NCBI RefSeq assembly: GCF_000224145.3 | Contig: NC_020166.2 | Span: forward strand, 4,966,839-5,030,838 | Direction of reading: 5' to 3' | DNA length: 64,000 bases | From: Ciona intestinalis | Lineage: Eukaryota > Chordata > Ascidiacea > Phlebobranchia > Cionidae | Shown here: positions 1-13,128 of the stretch, one piece after another | Numbering within the stretch: the first letter of the stretch is position 1 | How the letters are laid out: the number at the start of each line of letters is the position of its first letter | Program-made: the position numbers and the translations under genes | The notes under the pieces: model-generated | What the model was told of the DNA's origin: nothing | The model's database searches: none | Seen by the model: only the letters and a program-made list of their open reading frames with translations

Positions 1-1
1 A

Positions 2-3000
2 CCTGGATCAACAAAACCATCGCCGTACAAACAACGTCTTCAAACCAATTTGCCGAAGTCCGATATATCATACGCGTCAAAATCGTCAACACAATTAGAA
101 ACGCGCGTTAAGAAAACTGGAACTTCTTTTACCGCCACGAACACAAACATGACCGTGCCACGATCACCAAAAGCAGATTCAAACCTGTACGACTTGATTG
201 ACAATGACTCCAGTACAACTGGCACAAGGCCAGAGGTTCTGTCAATAGACAGTGACTTTGACAGTGGTAACGGCCTCACAGAGAGCCCTGACCAAGAGGC
301 TTACCCATTTTCTAACTCAAAGCTTACACACAAAATAAACTATGACAGTGAAAATGATTTAAAAACTCCAGAGTGTAATCCATCTTGGTTGGGCAAAAAA
401 GGGAATTTGCCCAATATATCAGTAAATCATCCATACTACACACCCCCAACGCACCTTACCACAGCTATGTCAAGAGTAAACCTAGGAAAAAAGGATCTCT
501 CTGCTGAGTTGGAGGGAAAAAAGGATTCGCCCCCTTTAATTGCACCGGATCCGGTTACTGGTGGCCACAATCGTCTGGTGAAAGGAGTTTATGGTAGATC
601 GACAGTGAATGGTCACAGTAAGGCTGTCATTCCATCAGTGACGGAAACAGACCGCGAGAGTCACTCTTCGAGAAGCAGCAGTGCTAGTGACAGCCACAGA
701 AACGGGAAAACCTCTGATGTAGATCGAGTAGGACAAGAAGAAATGGATATGAAATTCGCCGACATTACCCACATGCAGTTAAAACGGTCTTTGGACCAAA
801 TCCATGGTGTTAATAGTGCAAGGTCTGTAAACAGCGGGCTTTCCAACCAAATTTATGTTGGTGTACCTAATGTTGCCGATGCATGCTACTCGCATGATAT
901 GAATGGCAACACTCATTTTTCAAAACCGTGGCGTCATAATTCAGCTGGAAATTACTACCAGCAAGGAGCACCAGCATATGACAATGGTAATGTGGCAACT
1001 CAGCCAAATAAATTTGACGCCATACTCCAAGTAAAAGATGCAATGCTTCAAGAGAAGGAATCAGTGATTCTGAAACTTCGGTTACAAGTTGCCTCACTTC
1101 AGCATCAGATACAGGAAGGTGATGCAGCTCTACGACAGGTTGGTCAACATATTCTTATTAATTCTTTATTTTGAAAACTATATATATTAAGTATTATTGT
1201 ACATACTGTATATAATTCGTTTGAAACAATTAATAATGTAGTTGCCTAGCCATTTCTTTAAATTCTGATAATTGTAAATTTGTGGAAATAGCTATTTTTA
1301 AGGTAATTGCATAGTTATTTTTGATATACTGTACAGCTAGAATATTGTACTTGTACTATTGTTAAACCTTGTGCTAAGCCTCATGTAAACTTCCACCTAC
1401 CATAGGTGATGTCAACACATTATGGAGGAATATCGAAATCTTCATCATCGAGTAGTAACGACAGATCGCTTGATCTTGAGGTGAATGTTATTTCTTTATA
1501 TGATTGAGCAAGTAAAGTATATTATATGGTGTTTGACAATAAGAAGTTCAAGTGCAGAATCACGCCTCCATTAGGTTTAATGTGATAGGCCCATACACTT
1601 TTTAACGAAACTTTATCAAATAAATAGTTTTGGCTATATTTATAAATATACATAAACATTCACTATTTTAATAAAAAACGACTTTCTGTTTATTTTAGAC
1701 CCAAAGAAAAATTCATGATCTTGAACAAATGCTTGGTAAGGTTGAAAACAATCTTGAAGAAACCAAAGCTCAGGCTGCTCGAGAGAAATCTCACAGTGAA
1801 GAGAAAGTTAAGAAACTGGAAAACCTCCTGAAATCAAGGGAGCACACTCTTACAGAAGGCAGCAAAAAGTACAAAGTGTGCACTGAGCGGTTAGAGAAAT
1901 ATAAAAAACGTGTTGAAAGTTTAGAACGATACCTTGGTGGGCTACCTACTGTTGAAGAAAGCAATAAACTGAAGACTGAAGCCGATATCTTGGGTGTTGA
2001 ACGTGAAAACATGATTGTAGAGATAAATAAAATAAAAGATAAACTGGAAACAAAAACAAAAGCACTCAAAGAGAAACAAAACGAACTTGACAAAGAAATG
2101 GAAAAATCATCCCATCTTGAAAGGGAAGTTCAAAAATTGAAAGAAGATGTTTTAAAGTTAGAAAAGTCCAAAGTGGAATTAGGATCAAGTGAACGAGATC
2201 GTCTTGAGGTAAGTGTATCTTTGTTGTTCAAGTTGTTGTGGATTTATTTTGAGTCTTTAAAGTAGATAATTTGATGTAAACACTTGGTAGGTATTTTGGT
2301 GAGACTGTATGAAAGACATCCAATAAAATATTAATGTAGTTTAAATGCTGTTTTCTTTTTGAACGAAATATAGGATAGTTTTATAAGCCCTATAAGTTGT
2401 TGCTTTGTTAAGCAAAGTTTTAATGGTGTGCCTATAGCTGTAATAAAACATTGTAATGTACTTTGACACTGAACAAAGTTAGCCATCCCATGGCACCCCA
2501 ACTTTTGAGAGGGTGACTCGTATATGTTTTAGCACCTCAGTTTAAGATATAAATTGATTTTATCTTGCTCTTAGGTGCGTATACAAACGAGCAGATTCAA
2601 AGTATACTGCATTTACCACAAAAATCAGTGAGGTTCTGTAATTCATAGCTTATAAAAATGAGTGTAACTACATTAAAACTATGTCCCGCAAGATTTTGGT
2701 AAAAAAAATCAGAAAAACAAGATGCCTATGGGTTCTATAAACTACCTTTGTTACAGGACTTGGAGTTTGAGATTGTTCGATTAAAGAAGGAGAAAGAAGA
2801 TGCAGCGAGGATGCTCTCTGCCTCGGATAGAAGAGCTAAACAACAGCAGGAGCGACTCCAGGCTGAGGTGGAGAACCTAACACAGCAACTTTCGGAAGGA
2901 GAAGAAAGAATTGAAACATTAAGGAAAGATATGCTCATGAAACAACAGACAGCCAACAAGGTGGGAGGTTTCTTACTTTAACAAAGTCCTTGAGGTTTTT

Positions 3001-4531
3001 TGTAAACTGTCATATTTTAAAAATTTCCTTAATTAATTATGTTTTTGTACCAAGTTTTGTTAGTTTAAATATGTTGGGTTTTTTACATTCAATTTCTTGA
3101 TTTTCGACTGAAGTATTTCACCAATATTTATTAATTTCTTGTTATTCTATGTTTTTTATTGTTACACTACAATAGTAAAATTGTTCCTATAAATATGATT
3201 TATTGCTCTATCCATGAAATTCTGTTTTATGCTGTTAAATCTATCATTTTTAAAATCATCCCAGTATGAAAACATTTAACACATATTTACCTGTAATTTT
3301 TTGCCTGTAATAATAGCAGTGCAAGCATTAGACCCTGTGGGCTTGAGTTCGGCGTGCTAACCACTGTGTCATGACGTCCATGAGTGTAGTATTAGAATTA
3401 ATATATGATTTTCTATGTTTATTTATCATGTATATCATTGTTAGGTGCATACTGCTATGATGAATCTATCTTCACAAAACCAGCAACTTATGGAACAAAA
3501 ACTAACTTTACAAGACAAGGTATTTCTTTTTAATTTATTTGAGAATAGCATTGCTTAATAAGAATACATTATTAGTGGTTTTATTTCAACGTAACATAAT
3601 TTTTAAATACCATTGTGGTGTACTGATGTACGTACAATTTCTGATTTTTAAATTGTGTTTTTTTTTATCCATTTTCTTGTGGTATGAAATTTTAATTTTA
3701 ATTTCCAAAAAATCCGAAATGGTGTATCACTTGTTGTTACCCTACTGTATTAAACTATTGTATTCATTAGTTATAATTGATTTGAATGGAAAGTAATTAA
3801 ACAAATCTATTTGCGTTTAGGTTAAAGTGTTAGAAAAGGCGCAGGGCAATTTTAAAGACGAGGCAGTCGCGTGTGCAAGATTACATCGTGAAACCTTTGC
3901 CGCTGTTCAGGATATTAAAGCTGTTTCACAAGTTCGTGCTAATTGTTTTATTTTATCTGCATTTTTATCAATTAAGTGCATTAGCACAAGGGATTTAAAT
4001 ATAACATTAACATTTATTCCTAAGATTTGACACAGTTTCCCAGTTCTACTTTTTATTTCACTTTTCTTAAAATATTGTGCTCCACTCAAAAATATTAATA
4101 CGCTTTAGAATCTAGTTTTTTTGTAATTATTAATATTGCAGTCATCATTTTAATATACTACTTTGGATATTACATTTATAAGTCATTTAAATTATATTTG
4201 TTTATATTAGAAGTTTAAAATCTGTTACACTGGACCAGCCCAAGTAAACGAGTTTTTACTTCAATCTATCATTAATAAATTTCATTTCCCCGTTCAGGTT
4301 CTCATCCAAACAGCTGAAGGCAACGACCCGAACCTATCTGCGTTGCTTGGGGTTACCACTGAACCGAATGAAGACTCTGTGAATAAATTAACCGACGCTA
4401 AAACGAGCGTCGAACAAACCAACAGGAAAATAATCGAGGTTCGTAAACTGCGGCAAGACATTGACGAACTACGAACCATTATTTCGAACCGGTACGCTGA
4501 AAGCATAGGTGATAACTGCACGACGCATTGA
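2..4531 (+). CDS. CEP85: CEP85/CEP85L-like centrosomal coiled-coil protein (5' partial)
   Basis: Seven exons assembled by GT-AG sites and phase: 2-1138 (open to the left edge), 1406-1480, 1699-2208, 2757-2960, 3445-3519, 3821-3931, 4298-4531, about 781 codons. The first ~330 residues are low-complexity and Ser/Asn-rich. From about position 1010 onward the protein is almost continuous heptad-type coiled coil (for example KSREHTLTEG and LEKYKKRVESLERYL). The C-terminus carries LRQDIDELRTIISNRYAES followed by IGDNCTTH, which closely resembles my memory of the CEP85 family tail. In vertebrates CEP85 and CEP85L are centrosomal proteins; CEP85 restrains NEK2 and binds STIL in centriole assembly. 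The frame is open upstream of any ATG, so the true start lies outside the window or the left edge cuts an internal exon. The sixth donor (GTTCGT at 3932) is weak. Total length is close to that of human CEP85. Family call fairly sure; CEP85 versus CEP85L not resolved, and a single tunicate ancestor is likely. Confidence 0.75.
3315..3376 (-). repeat. Remnant of tRNA-derived SINE head in CEP85-like intron
   Basis: The stretch contains GCGTGCTAACCACTGTGTCA, the reverse complement of the SINE box-A region seen in full copies at 9.05, 18.9, 48.1 and 58.4 kb. Only the first ~60 bases remain. A similar short remnant lies at about 21035-21075. Confidence 0.5.
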
Positions 4532-7500
4532 AGGTGCTTTGTTGTTGGTATGAATTATACCTGCTCGCGCGCTCAGGTTGTTTTATCAGTATAAGTATGG
4601 TATTGCCTTAAACCTTTAAAAAAAACTGTTTTCTAAAAATCTTTTAACGACAACCCGGTTCAACCCCTAAGCACAAGCGTCCATCAGCACATACCTCAAT
4701 TACAAAGACATTGTGGGATGTTATTACGATTGGCTTCGGCCAACTCCGCAGGGGATTAGAGCCTTGGCCACATCGTTTGTGAGTTAATGTCATTAAGCGA
4801 CACGATGTCTCTGCATTATCATCACCCTGCCAACCTCGCATGAAATCTCAATTGCCAACAATGCTCTTCGTGTTTAAGTCGAAATTCCCAGAGTTTACAC
4901 AATATTATTTATATATCTAATTGCACAAAGCATTCGTACACATTGTAGATCGATCCGGCGCTGTATATCATAGCTTATAAAGCACACAAAACAATATCTC
5001 CTTAATTTTTAAAGTGTTTAAGTACAACACAACTATATAAAGCACAGAAAACAATATATTCTTATTTATATTATATTTATAGGTGCTTGTTCCAATAAAA
5101 AAGGTTATATCGAGTTTTAATTCTAATTATCAAGTGTCTTATGCCCGCGTGTATACATCTGAGTGCTGCTATATGGTCGGTGTTAAATATTGTTATTTCT
5201 ATATTGCATCACTGTGGTTAAATACCGCGAAGTGATATGTGCTTTTACTTTGTACCGTTATTTCAATACAGAGATTTATGTACAAGAAGCATTTCTCTTT
5301 CCGTGTGTATGGACTGTCTTCTGAGTCACAAAATCTGTTCAAATATAAAGTTTAATCCAGTGCCAAAGTTGCAAAATTTTTGTATAAAGAATAAAAAACT
5401 ATTCAATATGCAGTGAATAGAAGCCGTTTTAGTTTAATAAAAATGTATTGTTCCATGTTTTGCCAAAAATAATATATGAAATGTTTTTTGTGCATTCGCA
5501 CGAACGGCTGTGCCTTCTAAAAAAACGTATGCTACTGTGTATTTACCAGTAACGAGTTAAATAGTCAGCACATTAAGTCAAATTTCTTGACATTGTTGAC
5601 AGCGTTTCCCAACAAACACGAAGCAACTCGCCATTTTAATCTCTTTGTGGACACAGCAGGCATAACAGGTCGGACATATCACGAAATATATGTCATCACC
5701 TGTCTGTATACCAACATTGTGGCGTCATAATGAAAGATATGACTCGATCTCGTGTACGCCGATCTAGGAACCCAGTCGAGAGTCTATTCAGAAGTTAATT
5801 CTTCGGCGGTAATTGAATGAATATGAACAACTATACCGCTTTGAGAAATGACCGAAATTAAATTGCCTTTTCCAGTAAAATGTCATGTATTTCTCATACA
5901 TACCATTTAAATAGTTACAAACTATAACTAACCCTATACAGCTTTGTTGTAAGCCAAAGTGTTAACTTATTACGAAACGGTGGTTCTAATTCGAAACGTT
6001 GTAGCGTGCTGTAAACATGTTTAACAACTACTGTAACCTCTTACCACGTATACATATGTAAGTGTCGGTAGGTTTAACTTATTATAAACGACAATCGGTC
6101 ATTTTTATTAGCAGTAACGTGTCAACTTTACAACTACAGTACTTTAAGTACTTTCTTTGACACCTTTAGTTTTGTTTTATGGCCAGCAGTGAAAGTAAAC
6201 AAACTAATATATGGTGAACAGCGCTATTTTTACAACAGAACACACAAACCTGGTGTAAAACTGTCAGGTAACTTAAATTGTGCGAGACGACATAAACCAT
6301 ATTAAAAATCATTTTTATTATTGGTAACATGTGTCTAATCTGAACTTGTTGGTAAGAATTTTACGAGAAAGTTACCAAGCGGATATTAAAACTTTTTTTT
6401 TAATAATGCGTTATACGAGTTAAGCATTTAATCCTTTTCAAATAGCTGTGAAGTGTTGCTATAAAAGTCTTTATCCGTCACCATAGTAGTGTGGTATACT
6501 ACGTATATTTGGTTTAGGCCTAATAGCTTTACTGGAGCAACCGCATTTATTTGCCTTCTTATCCATCTTGAAAGGGCGGGTTTTACGAGGTAATATTCTC
6601 ATAACACACGCCCAAACACACCCATGGTCGATGTCGGTATATTTTTATTCTCAGTCTTTGTACTTGCCATTTTTAGGAAGCTCATAAACTGTACAAATAT
6701 GCGACAATATCTTATAAAGAACGTGCAGACTGACAAGTTATTGACAAAGGATTACGTAATATGTCGGGAACTGCTGGGACCCGGGGAGTCTTACGGTGGC
6801 TGAAAACTGTTTTGTATTTAACAAATAACACGTAACATTTATTTCTTCGAATACGATATAACGAAGATTGAGATAATTAAAACAGAATAATGAAGAGGGG
6901 AGAATTTAAAAAATTCCAATCTCTTTTAGTATTATATGAACTTTCATTATAATTTTTTTTCTTACATATAAAGTACTTTTTCATCTTATGTATGCTTTAA
7001 TATTATCGTATATATGAATTTGTGTTAGAACCTCTTTTCTCCGGGCCTAACCGCATACCCGTATCATATTTATTTTAAACAAATTCCAACGCTCACACGA
7101 TCGCAAATTATTTTAATTCGTTTATGGAACCAATTTCATTAAATGTCAATAATTAACATTTGAAAACATTCGAGTCACAGGTGTTCTGGGCGCGAATACA
7201 TTTCCAAGTAACATAATAATCCGCTATTGTTACGCCCAAGCCGCATATGTTACGTAATTTGCCCGCCCTTTTTATGTCGACAGTAATACGATGACACTTA
7301 GGGCATTAGGTTCTGGGTTGGACACTAAAGATTGTTTTAGCTTGTTACGGCCCGCCCTACAACTATAAACAAGCGGTTATTGTTTTGTAATAATAAGTGT
7401 GTATTGTTCTACGCCCGTGCCTATTGTCAACCAAACAATAGCACTCGTGTGAAAAGTGTTGTGTCGGCGATTTTAGCCTGAATGAAATATTTTTACTCGC

Positions 7501-7752
7501 AAAGCATTTATTTATTATTTCTTACGGATTGGCGTCAAAAATACGATATCTTTCAACGTTATACATTAACAAAATTATATGTAGTCTAATGTGTTATTCG
7601 TTACCACCTAAAATTCAATATTTCCCAATCGCGTTTTTAACAAATAACTTCTAGAACCGTTACGGATGTTTTTATTATAAAAGTAATAAAAAATCCGTCA
7701 TCAATTTACTCTGATTAAAAAAGGATTGAATTGTCTATAACGTATATATAGA
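4532..7752. other. 3' UTR and gene-free intergenic region
   Basis: The first part is probably the CEP85-like 3' UTR, with AATAAA-type signals near 5090 and 5435. The rest is AT-rich with stops in all frames. A few short GC-box-like motifs (GGGCGGG near 6577, GCCCGCCC near 7261, GGCCCGCCC near 7349) and Sox-type AACAAT/ATTGTT motifs stand out from the background. No gene or RNA is supported. Confidence 0.5.
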
Positions 7753-8304
7753 TATAGCAGGGTGAGGGAATACGGGACTAGGGCAAAGGCCGGACTTCCT
7801 TGAGTCCGGGAACTCATATGACAGACAAAAAATGTTACAGTATACTATAGTCGACATTCTCACGGTAACAAAGTGCGCGGCAAAGTACGTTACTCTTGTT
7901 AAATAATTAAATTCGATGTTGAACGAATACAAGTTTTTCAATCACTGAAAAAGCATATAGTATTAAGATGTAGGTAACATGTTAAAAACTATAGCAGTAG
8001 GGCAAAAAATAAATTTTAAACTTAATTTTCTAAGCCTACAACAATATTTCGTGTAATTTACGTGTATATATAATAATAAATTATTGTCCGTCCCCGGCTA
8101 CTTTTGAATTGGTAAAATTACACCTGTTGTGCGAATCGATATATAACTACTCGCGTGTTTTAACATATTTCTTTGAAGTGTTATCAAATAATAAAAATAT
8201 GGTAGTGATTCATGGTATCAACTAAAAATCGTCATGTATTTTAAGTTTGAAAATATGTTGCAATATGTGCTAAAGGGTCCCGTCTTATAGCCCACTCCAC
8301 TATA
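7753..8304. mobile_element. Long-form TIR element of the TATAGTAGGGTGGGG family
   Basis: The left end reads TATAGCAGGGTGAGGGAATA and the right end (8283-8304) is its diverged inverse, ending CCCACTCCACTATA. The body from about 7960 (GTAGGTAACATGTTAAAAAC) is shared with 24940-25318, showing a long non-autonomous form. No transposase reading frame is present. A TA target site is likely, as in Tc1/mariner-type MITEs, but this is inferred. Confidence 0.6.
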
Positions 8305-8811
8305 TGTACAACGTTTGTATGGAAAGGGCATCAGAACATTTATAACGATTTATTGAAAAGCTAAAATTCCTTCCTGCCTTCTTTATATTACAACATTTCA
8401 AACTGATTTGCCTTTTTCACTGAAAACTAAATTACTTAAACATTAACAACAGGTTATAATTCATTTTTACAGGTGCTAATATAAATGCCATATGACGCGA
8501 TTCAGCTGAATTAATTAGTCTGTAACCCTTTGTGCAATGGCTGCAGCACTATGTCGCTTGTTTGGACAATTCTTAATGCCAATTTACTTAATACGTGCCC
8601 CTAAATGCTCGATGATGTTTTAACTTTTCACTACGTTTTAAGATATAAGATTAATCGTTGCCATATTTGAAATTCGCATATTTCACGTCAGGATAAAATG
8701 TCAGATTTTTGTTCAATAATAACGCTTACCTCATTCGTGTCCATAACACGTTTACCAGATTAATTATGGAAATGGATAATTAATTATTGAATTAATTAAT
8801 CGTGTCCATAA

Positions 8812-9002
8812 CGAAGCTGTTTTGTGAAATGTTCGCTGTCGGGTTGATCAATGATGTGTCACAGACTTTCTGCTCTTTGGCAATAAACAGATACAGTCGG
8901 TATTAGTTTGCACATTGCAAGGTCACAGGGTATATTTCTCAGAATAAAACTGCTGAAAATGCCAGCGTTTGGCATTCGTGCATTTTTCTTGTGCAATACA
9001 TT
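8812..9002 (+). repeat. Left arm of a ~190-bp long inverted repeat
   Basis: Starts near ACGAAGCTGTTTTGTGAAAT and is matched almost base for base by the reverse complement of 10017-10206, with only a handful of mismatches over ~190 bp. The arms are separated by about 1.0 kb. Its inner end also contains a local hairpin (8941-8965 against 9013-9037). Confidence 0.85.
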
Positions 9003-9046
9003 AAAAGGGGCATGGCATTTTTAGCAGTTTTATTCTGAGGCATTGT

Positions 9047-9300
9047 CCGGCGCCATGGCGTAGTGGTTGGCGCGCCTGCCTGTAACCATTAGGTAATGGG
9101 TTCAAGGCTCGTCGCTGCTACCATTGTGGGCGTATGTGTCCTTGGGCAAGACACTTAACGACAACTGCTTCAACCCAAAGTTAGTATAGACCAAGTTAGG
9201 AAACGGATTGTAAAACAACGAGTCTTGTTATCCATTGTCGCGCGTCCATGACGTCATAGACGCCACCATTACGGAGCCCACGGCATAGCATTTTATCATT
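9047..9300 (+). mobile_element. tRNA-derived SINE (plus orientation)
   Basis: Pol III box A TGGCGTAGTGG (9056-9066) and near-consensus box B GGTTCAAGGCT (9099-9109) are followed by a body shared with the other copies (GGGCAAGACACTTAACG). It lies inside the loop of the long inverted repeat, so it either inserted there or was captured by it. The 3' part is diverged and lacks a clean tail. Confidence 0.75.
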
Positions 9301-9614
9301 GCTGGGTGCTGTTTTTCGTTTAAATTTTGCGATTTTTTAAAAACCAAGCACTTCTGCGAGTAAAAATGGCTTTCTACTAATGTTATATCTTATCACAATA
9401 ATAAACCTCACAAAAATAATCAACTTTTATTGAACACTCAATCGATTAAAGAGTAAAAAAACAGAAAATATCAAGTTTACTATAGCCAAAAACATAAAAG
9501 AACATGTTTAAAATATAAAAATACAAACAAAAACGCATAACATTACCATAAACTGGTGTATCTAGCTGCAGTTTTGCATGTAAATTGTCGTGATTTTACT
9601 TTTTGGCTCACAAA

Positions 9615-9664
9615 NNNNNNNNNNNNNNNNNNNNNNNNNNNNNNNNNNNNNNNNNNNNNNNNNN
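9615..9664. other. Assembly gap (50 N)
   Basis: A run of exactly 50 N inside the loop between the inverted-repeat arms. True length is unknown. The surrounding 9300-10016 is AT-rich and shows no gene. Confidence 0.98.
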
Positions 9665-10016
9665 AAATTATGCTGACTCAGCAACATATTTTTAAGCCCA
9701 ATGTCAACACGAAAAACTTGCTTTTTAAAACAATAGGGTACAGCAGGTACTAGTAGGACATAATGAACATTTTAATTTAAAAAAGTTATTTAGAAACTAG
9801 AAACGATTAAAGTAGAGTGAGACTTTTTCTAATGGAAAATCTCATGCAGTGCGCCACGACCATTTTTTTACTCTAGCGGTTAAATTTGCAGTTTTAAAAT
9901 TATTTTTTTTCAAAAACTGTTACGTATTTTGAAACTTTGATGGTGCCTTTAGATCACTTTTGAGCATATCAATCAATACACAAATTTTATTTTTTTGTTG
10001 GTATATATTTAAATGT

Positions 10017-10206
10017 ATTGCACAAGAAAAATGCACAAATGCCAAACGCTGGCATTTTCAGCAGTTTTATTCTGAGAAATATACCCTGTGACCTTGCAAT
10101 GTGCAAACTAATACCGACTGTATCTGTTTATTGCCAAAGAGCAGAAAGTCTGTGACATATCATTGATCAACCTGACAGCGAACATTTCACAGAACAGCCT
10201 CGTTTT
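10017..10206 (-). repeat. Right arm of the ~190-bp long inverted repeat
   Basis: Reverse complement of the left arm at 8812-9002. Adjacent outer flanks do not show an obvious target-site duplication. From 10207 to 10776 there is only AT-rich sequence leading to the promoter of the next gene. Confidence 0.85.
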
Positions 10207-10776
10207 CATATAAAAGGGGGCCTCGCTCCATACAGACAAAACGGTAAAAGAAAAGCATTAAAACAGTTATTACATCGATAAATAGTACAAAAAATATTAC
10301 ATTATTTTTTATTTATCTCTTCGAATACAGCAATGGATTAATTATTGCAAAGAAGAGATTGAACAACAAAACAACAGGGTAAAAACTATTCCTGAGTAAA
10401 AAATAATACCATAAGAGCATATAATACCACATTCCCTTATCGTTGTATTTAACAGTTAACAACGCTGTGTTAAGGTCGTGCTGATTGAGGTTATATACGG
10501 TTATATAATTCCGTTAATATTCTTTATCAACTAACCACATGAGATGATGTATGTCCGCAGTTCAACATGCTATACTGCAGCGGCAAACAATCTCCGAAAG
10601 TTGCTTGCGACAGCCACGTAATGTCTTCGTGCATCTAAAGTCACGAAGTACGTCAATCCTGTCACGATTTCGCTCAAAAACTGCGTAAATATTTTATGTC
10701 CATTTTATCAGTTTGGCTCAGTTCTGTTTTCGACTATTTTTTTTAAAGTTAATCACGATTTTGGGATTTTGAAAAG

Positions 10777-10784
10777 TATAAAAA
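10777..10784 (+). promoter_or_regulatory. TATA-like box upstream of the VWA gene
   Basis: TATAAAAA lies 75-82 bases before the ATG at 10859, a plausible spacing for a TATA box with a short 5' UTR. No experimental start site is visible. Confidence 0.45.
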
Positions 10785-10858
10785 CGAGGTTACTCTAAAT
10801 CGAATTTATTCTGAAAATCGTCTGCGACGTTTTGTTTAACTTTTTACAAAACAAAGAC

Positions 10859-13128
10859 ATGAAACTGTTTCTGGTTGCATTATGTTTTACCTTCATGTTT
10901 GTGGCCCAAGTCTACGGTAAGTTTTTCAATAAGTAGTTTTGACATATTTTAAGTTATCGCTGTTACAATTTATATTACAAATGTCAGTAGCAAAGTAAAT
11001 AATCCCAATGTTTAGTAAATACCTCTTATTAAAAGGTATATACATATTTTAACGCAAACTTATAGATATACAACTGGGCAAACTCTGTGTTTCTACAAAG
11101 AAATGTTATTTTTATTCTAACAGGACAATGTGCCAACTACGATAACATGGACCTTGTTGTTGCTGTCGACTCTTCGAAGTCAATGGGAAAACCGAATTTT
11201 GTGGAAGCCAAAAGATTGGTGGTCCGACTTATAAAGTAAGAAAAGTTTATGTTTTTGTTAATTTTTATTCGAAAATATCTTTAGCAACATTAATGTCTCT
11301 CTCTTGTAGTAAACGTTTTTATGTTTATGTAATATATAATACCACGTTTAGGTTATATTTGTACTAATACACCTCACACGAAAATGTTAAGAATGCATAA
11401 AATACCATAAACTATATTTCAGACTAACTCAAGTTTATAATATTCTCCGAACAGCTCATTTAACACGTCCCCAACTCGAACCCGGGTCTCCATGTACAAG
11501 TTCTCCACATTTATTGACAGAAGAAGAGAACTTTACTTAAACGAAAAGATGGGCAATAAAAGACTACAGAGGAAAGAAGTGTGGGGAATGCCTTATAATG
11601 GATACGGTAATTAAGACTGTGTATCCTATATAGACTCTTTTCAAATAGTACACTAAAAGCGCTATTGCTTTCCACGATATATATGGCTACATTATACGAA
11701 AAAATACTGTGTGTGTGATATAATATAAGCTACCCTAGTAACAGATATTGAAATGGAATTATTTTTCATAACTTTTGTTTACGATTTAAATAATGGTTTC
11801 ATTTCGTTTTGATTACCCACTATCAATACAGCCGATTAACAAAATACGTCGAAATATCTATATATACTCGATACTCGTAAAAACATAATGGTAATATTAG
11901 AATAATTACAATTTGCATACGTGTCTTCTTTATATAGGGCAATACTAATCCCACGCTTACGAGTTATGTCTGGTCCGCTCACGACACAATGTATCTATTT
12001 TAGGTAGGGGTGTCTAGGTTGTTAAGGTTTAATCATAGCATTTTGTGAACCACTGGCACAGACGACTGAGAGTAAACATGCGATGATGAAGTATATAGCT
12101 TGGCAAAACAACAATAAAAAACAGAATTCACGGTGTATTTTGATTGAATATAGTAGAGTGGGGAAAGATGAAAGACTTAAGCACATTGCCCAATGTTTCC
12201 AAATTCAAAGTGCATTTTTTTAGGTGATACAACGAATTAGAACTATCACTCCTTTATTAATTGACAACAATTCAAAAATATATACAGTACTGAGGGGAAG
12301 ATAGGACACCTTTAGCACATAATATCCAAATATCCTGGTCCTGTTTTAAACAACTAACAACGGTGTATAGAAGTCCCGAGGATACGGTTTTAGAATTCTT
12401 TGATTCTTTGTTTACTACCAAATGGAACGAGAAAATAAAAGGAAAAGGTGTCCCATCTCCCCCCCACCCTACTATATCAAAACACACGAGTTTTTAGCTA
12501 TTCGCGGAGGTGATTTAGTACCATAACGAAAGTCGTTAAATATTTGTTAAAGTTTACCAATTTTCAGGATCCTACGTCGGTAGAGCACTTAGCCACGCGT
12601 TTAGAGTCAGCTTCACAGAACGCCTTGGTGACAGACCAGGATCTAGAAATGTACTCCTAGTTATTACTGATGGGAGAAGCTATGATGGTGTTAAAGTTAT
12701 TTCGAAACGACTGAGAAATTTGAAGGACGTTATGGTAAGTAATGTTTGTTGGGTACTGTGTGTTTTCCTGTATATAGACAGTTCATTTACCAATGGTTTA
12801 GAACAATGACATAAGAGAACTGTATTGGCCAAAAAGGCACACAGTACGAGTAAGTGCGGCATATTATACTGAAGTCACTTATATATGTGCATATTAGCCG
12901 ACTGTATTTTAAAAACCACCGTATACCTACTCCATTTTTTAACCTTTTTCCGAATTTTAGATTTACGCCATTGGTGTTGTACCAGTCAACGAGCGTGGAA
13001 TTCTCCAAAGAACCCTTACTGACATGACAAATGATATGGATCGGGTTTTTTTAGCACCACCTGGAGACTGGGCAGGCCCGATGTTTGAACGATTGGTGGC
13101 TCAGTTTATAAGCGATTTCTGCAACTAA
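10859..13128 (+). CDS. Small secreted von Willebrand factor type A domain protein
   Basis: Five exons in consistent phase: 10859-10916, 11124-11235, 11455-11606, 12568-12734, 12961-13128, giving 218 residues. Residues 1-20 form a signal peptide (MKLFLVALCFTFMFVAQVYG). The rest is a single VWA domain. The first strand ends in VVAVDSSKSMG, so the MIDAS DxSxS motif is intact, and VLLVITDGRS supplies the later MIDAS aspartate. IYAIGVVP is the typical fifth strand. Nothing follows the domain except FISDFCN. VWA domains bind proteins or collagen through a metal ion; family relatives are matrilins, collagen VI/XII and cochlin, but here the domain stands alone. Secretion is inferred from the signal peptide. 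AATAAA lies near 13299. Which larger protein it descends from is not clear. Confidence 0.85.
12149..12475. mobile_element. TATAGTAGGGTGGGG-family TIR element in VWA intron 3
   Basis: Left end TATAGTAGAGTGGGGAAAGA and right end TCCCCCCCACCCTACTATA are inverted copies. A second inner start (GAGGGGAAGATAGGACACC near 12283) suggests one element nested in or fused to another. Confidence 0.65.

Noticed and set aside
1791..2093. 100-codon minus-strand frame
   Set aside because: Antisense shadow of the CEP85-like coiled-coil exon; Ser/Phe-rich composition is the complement of Glu/Lys codons.
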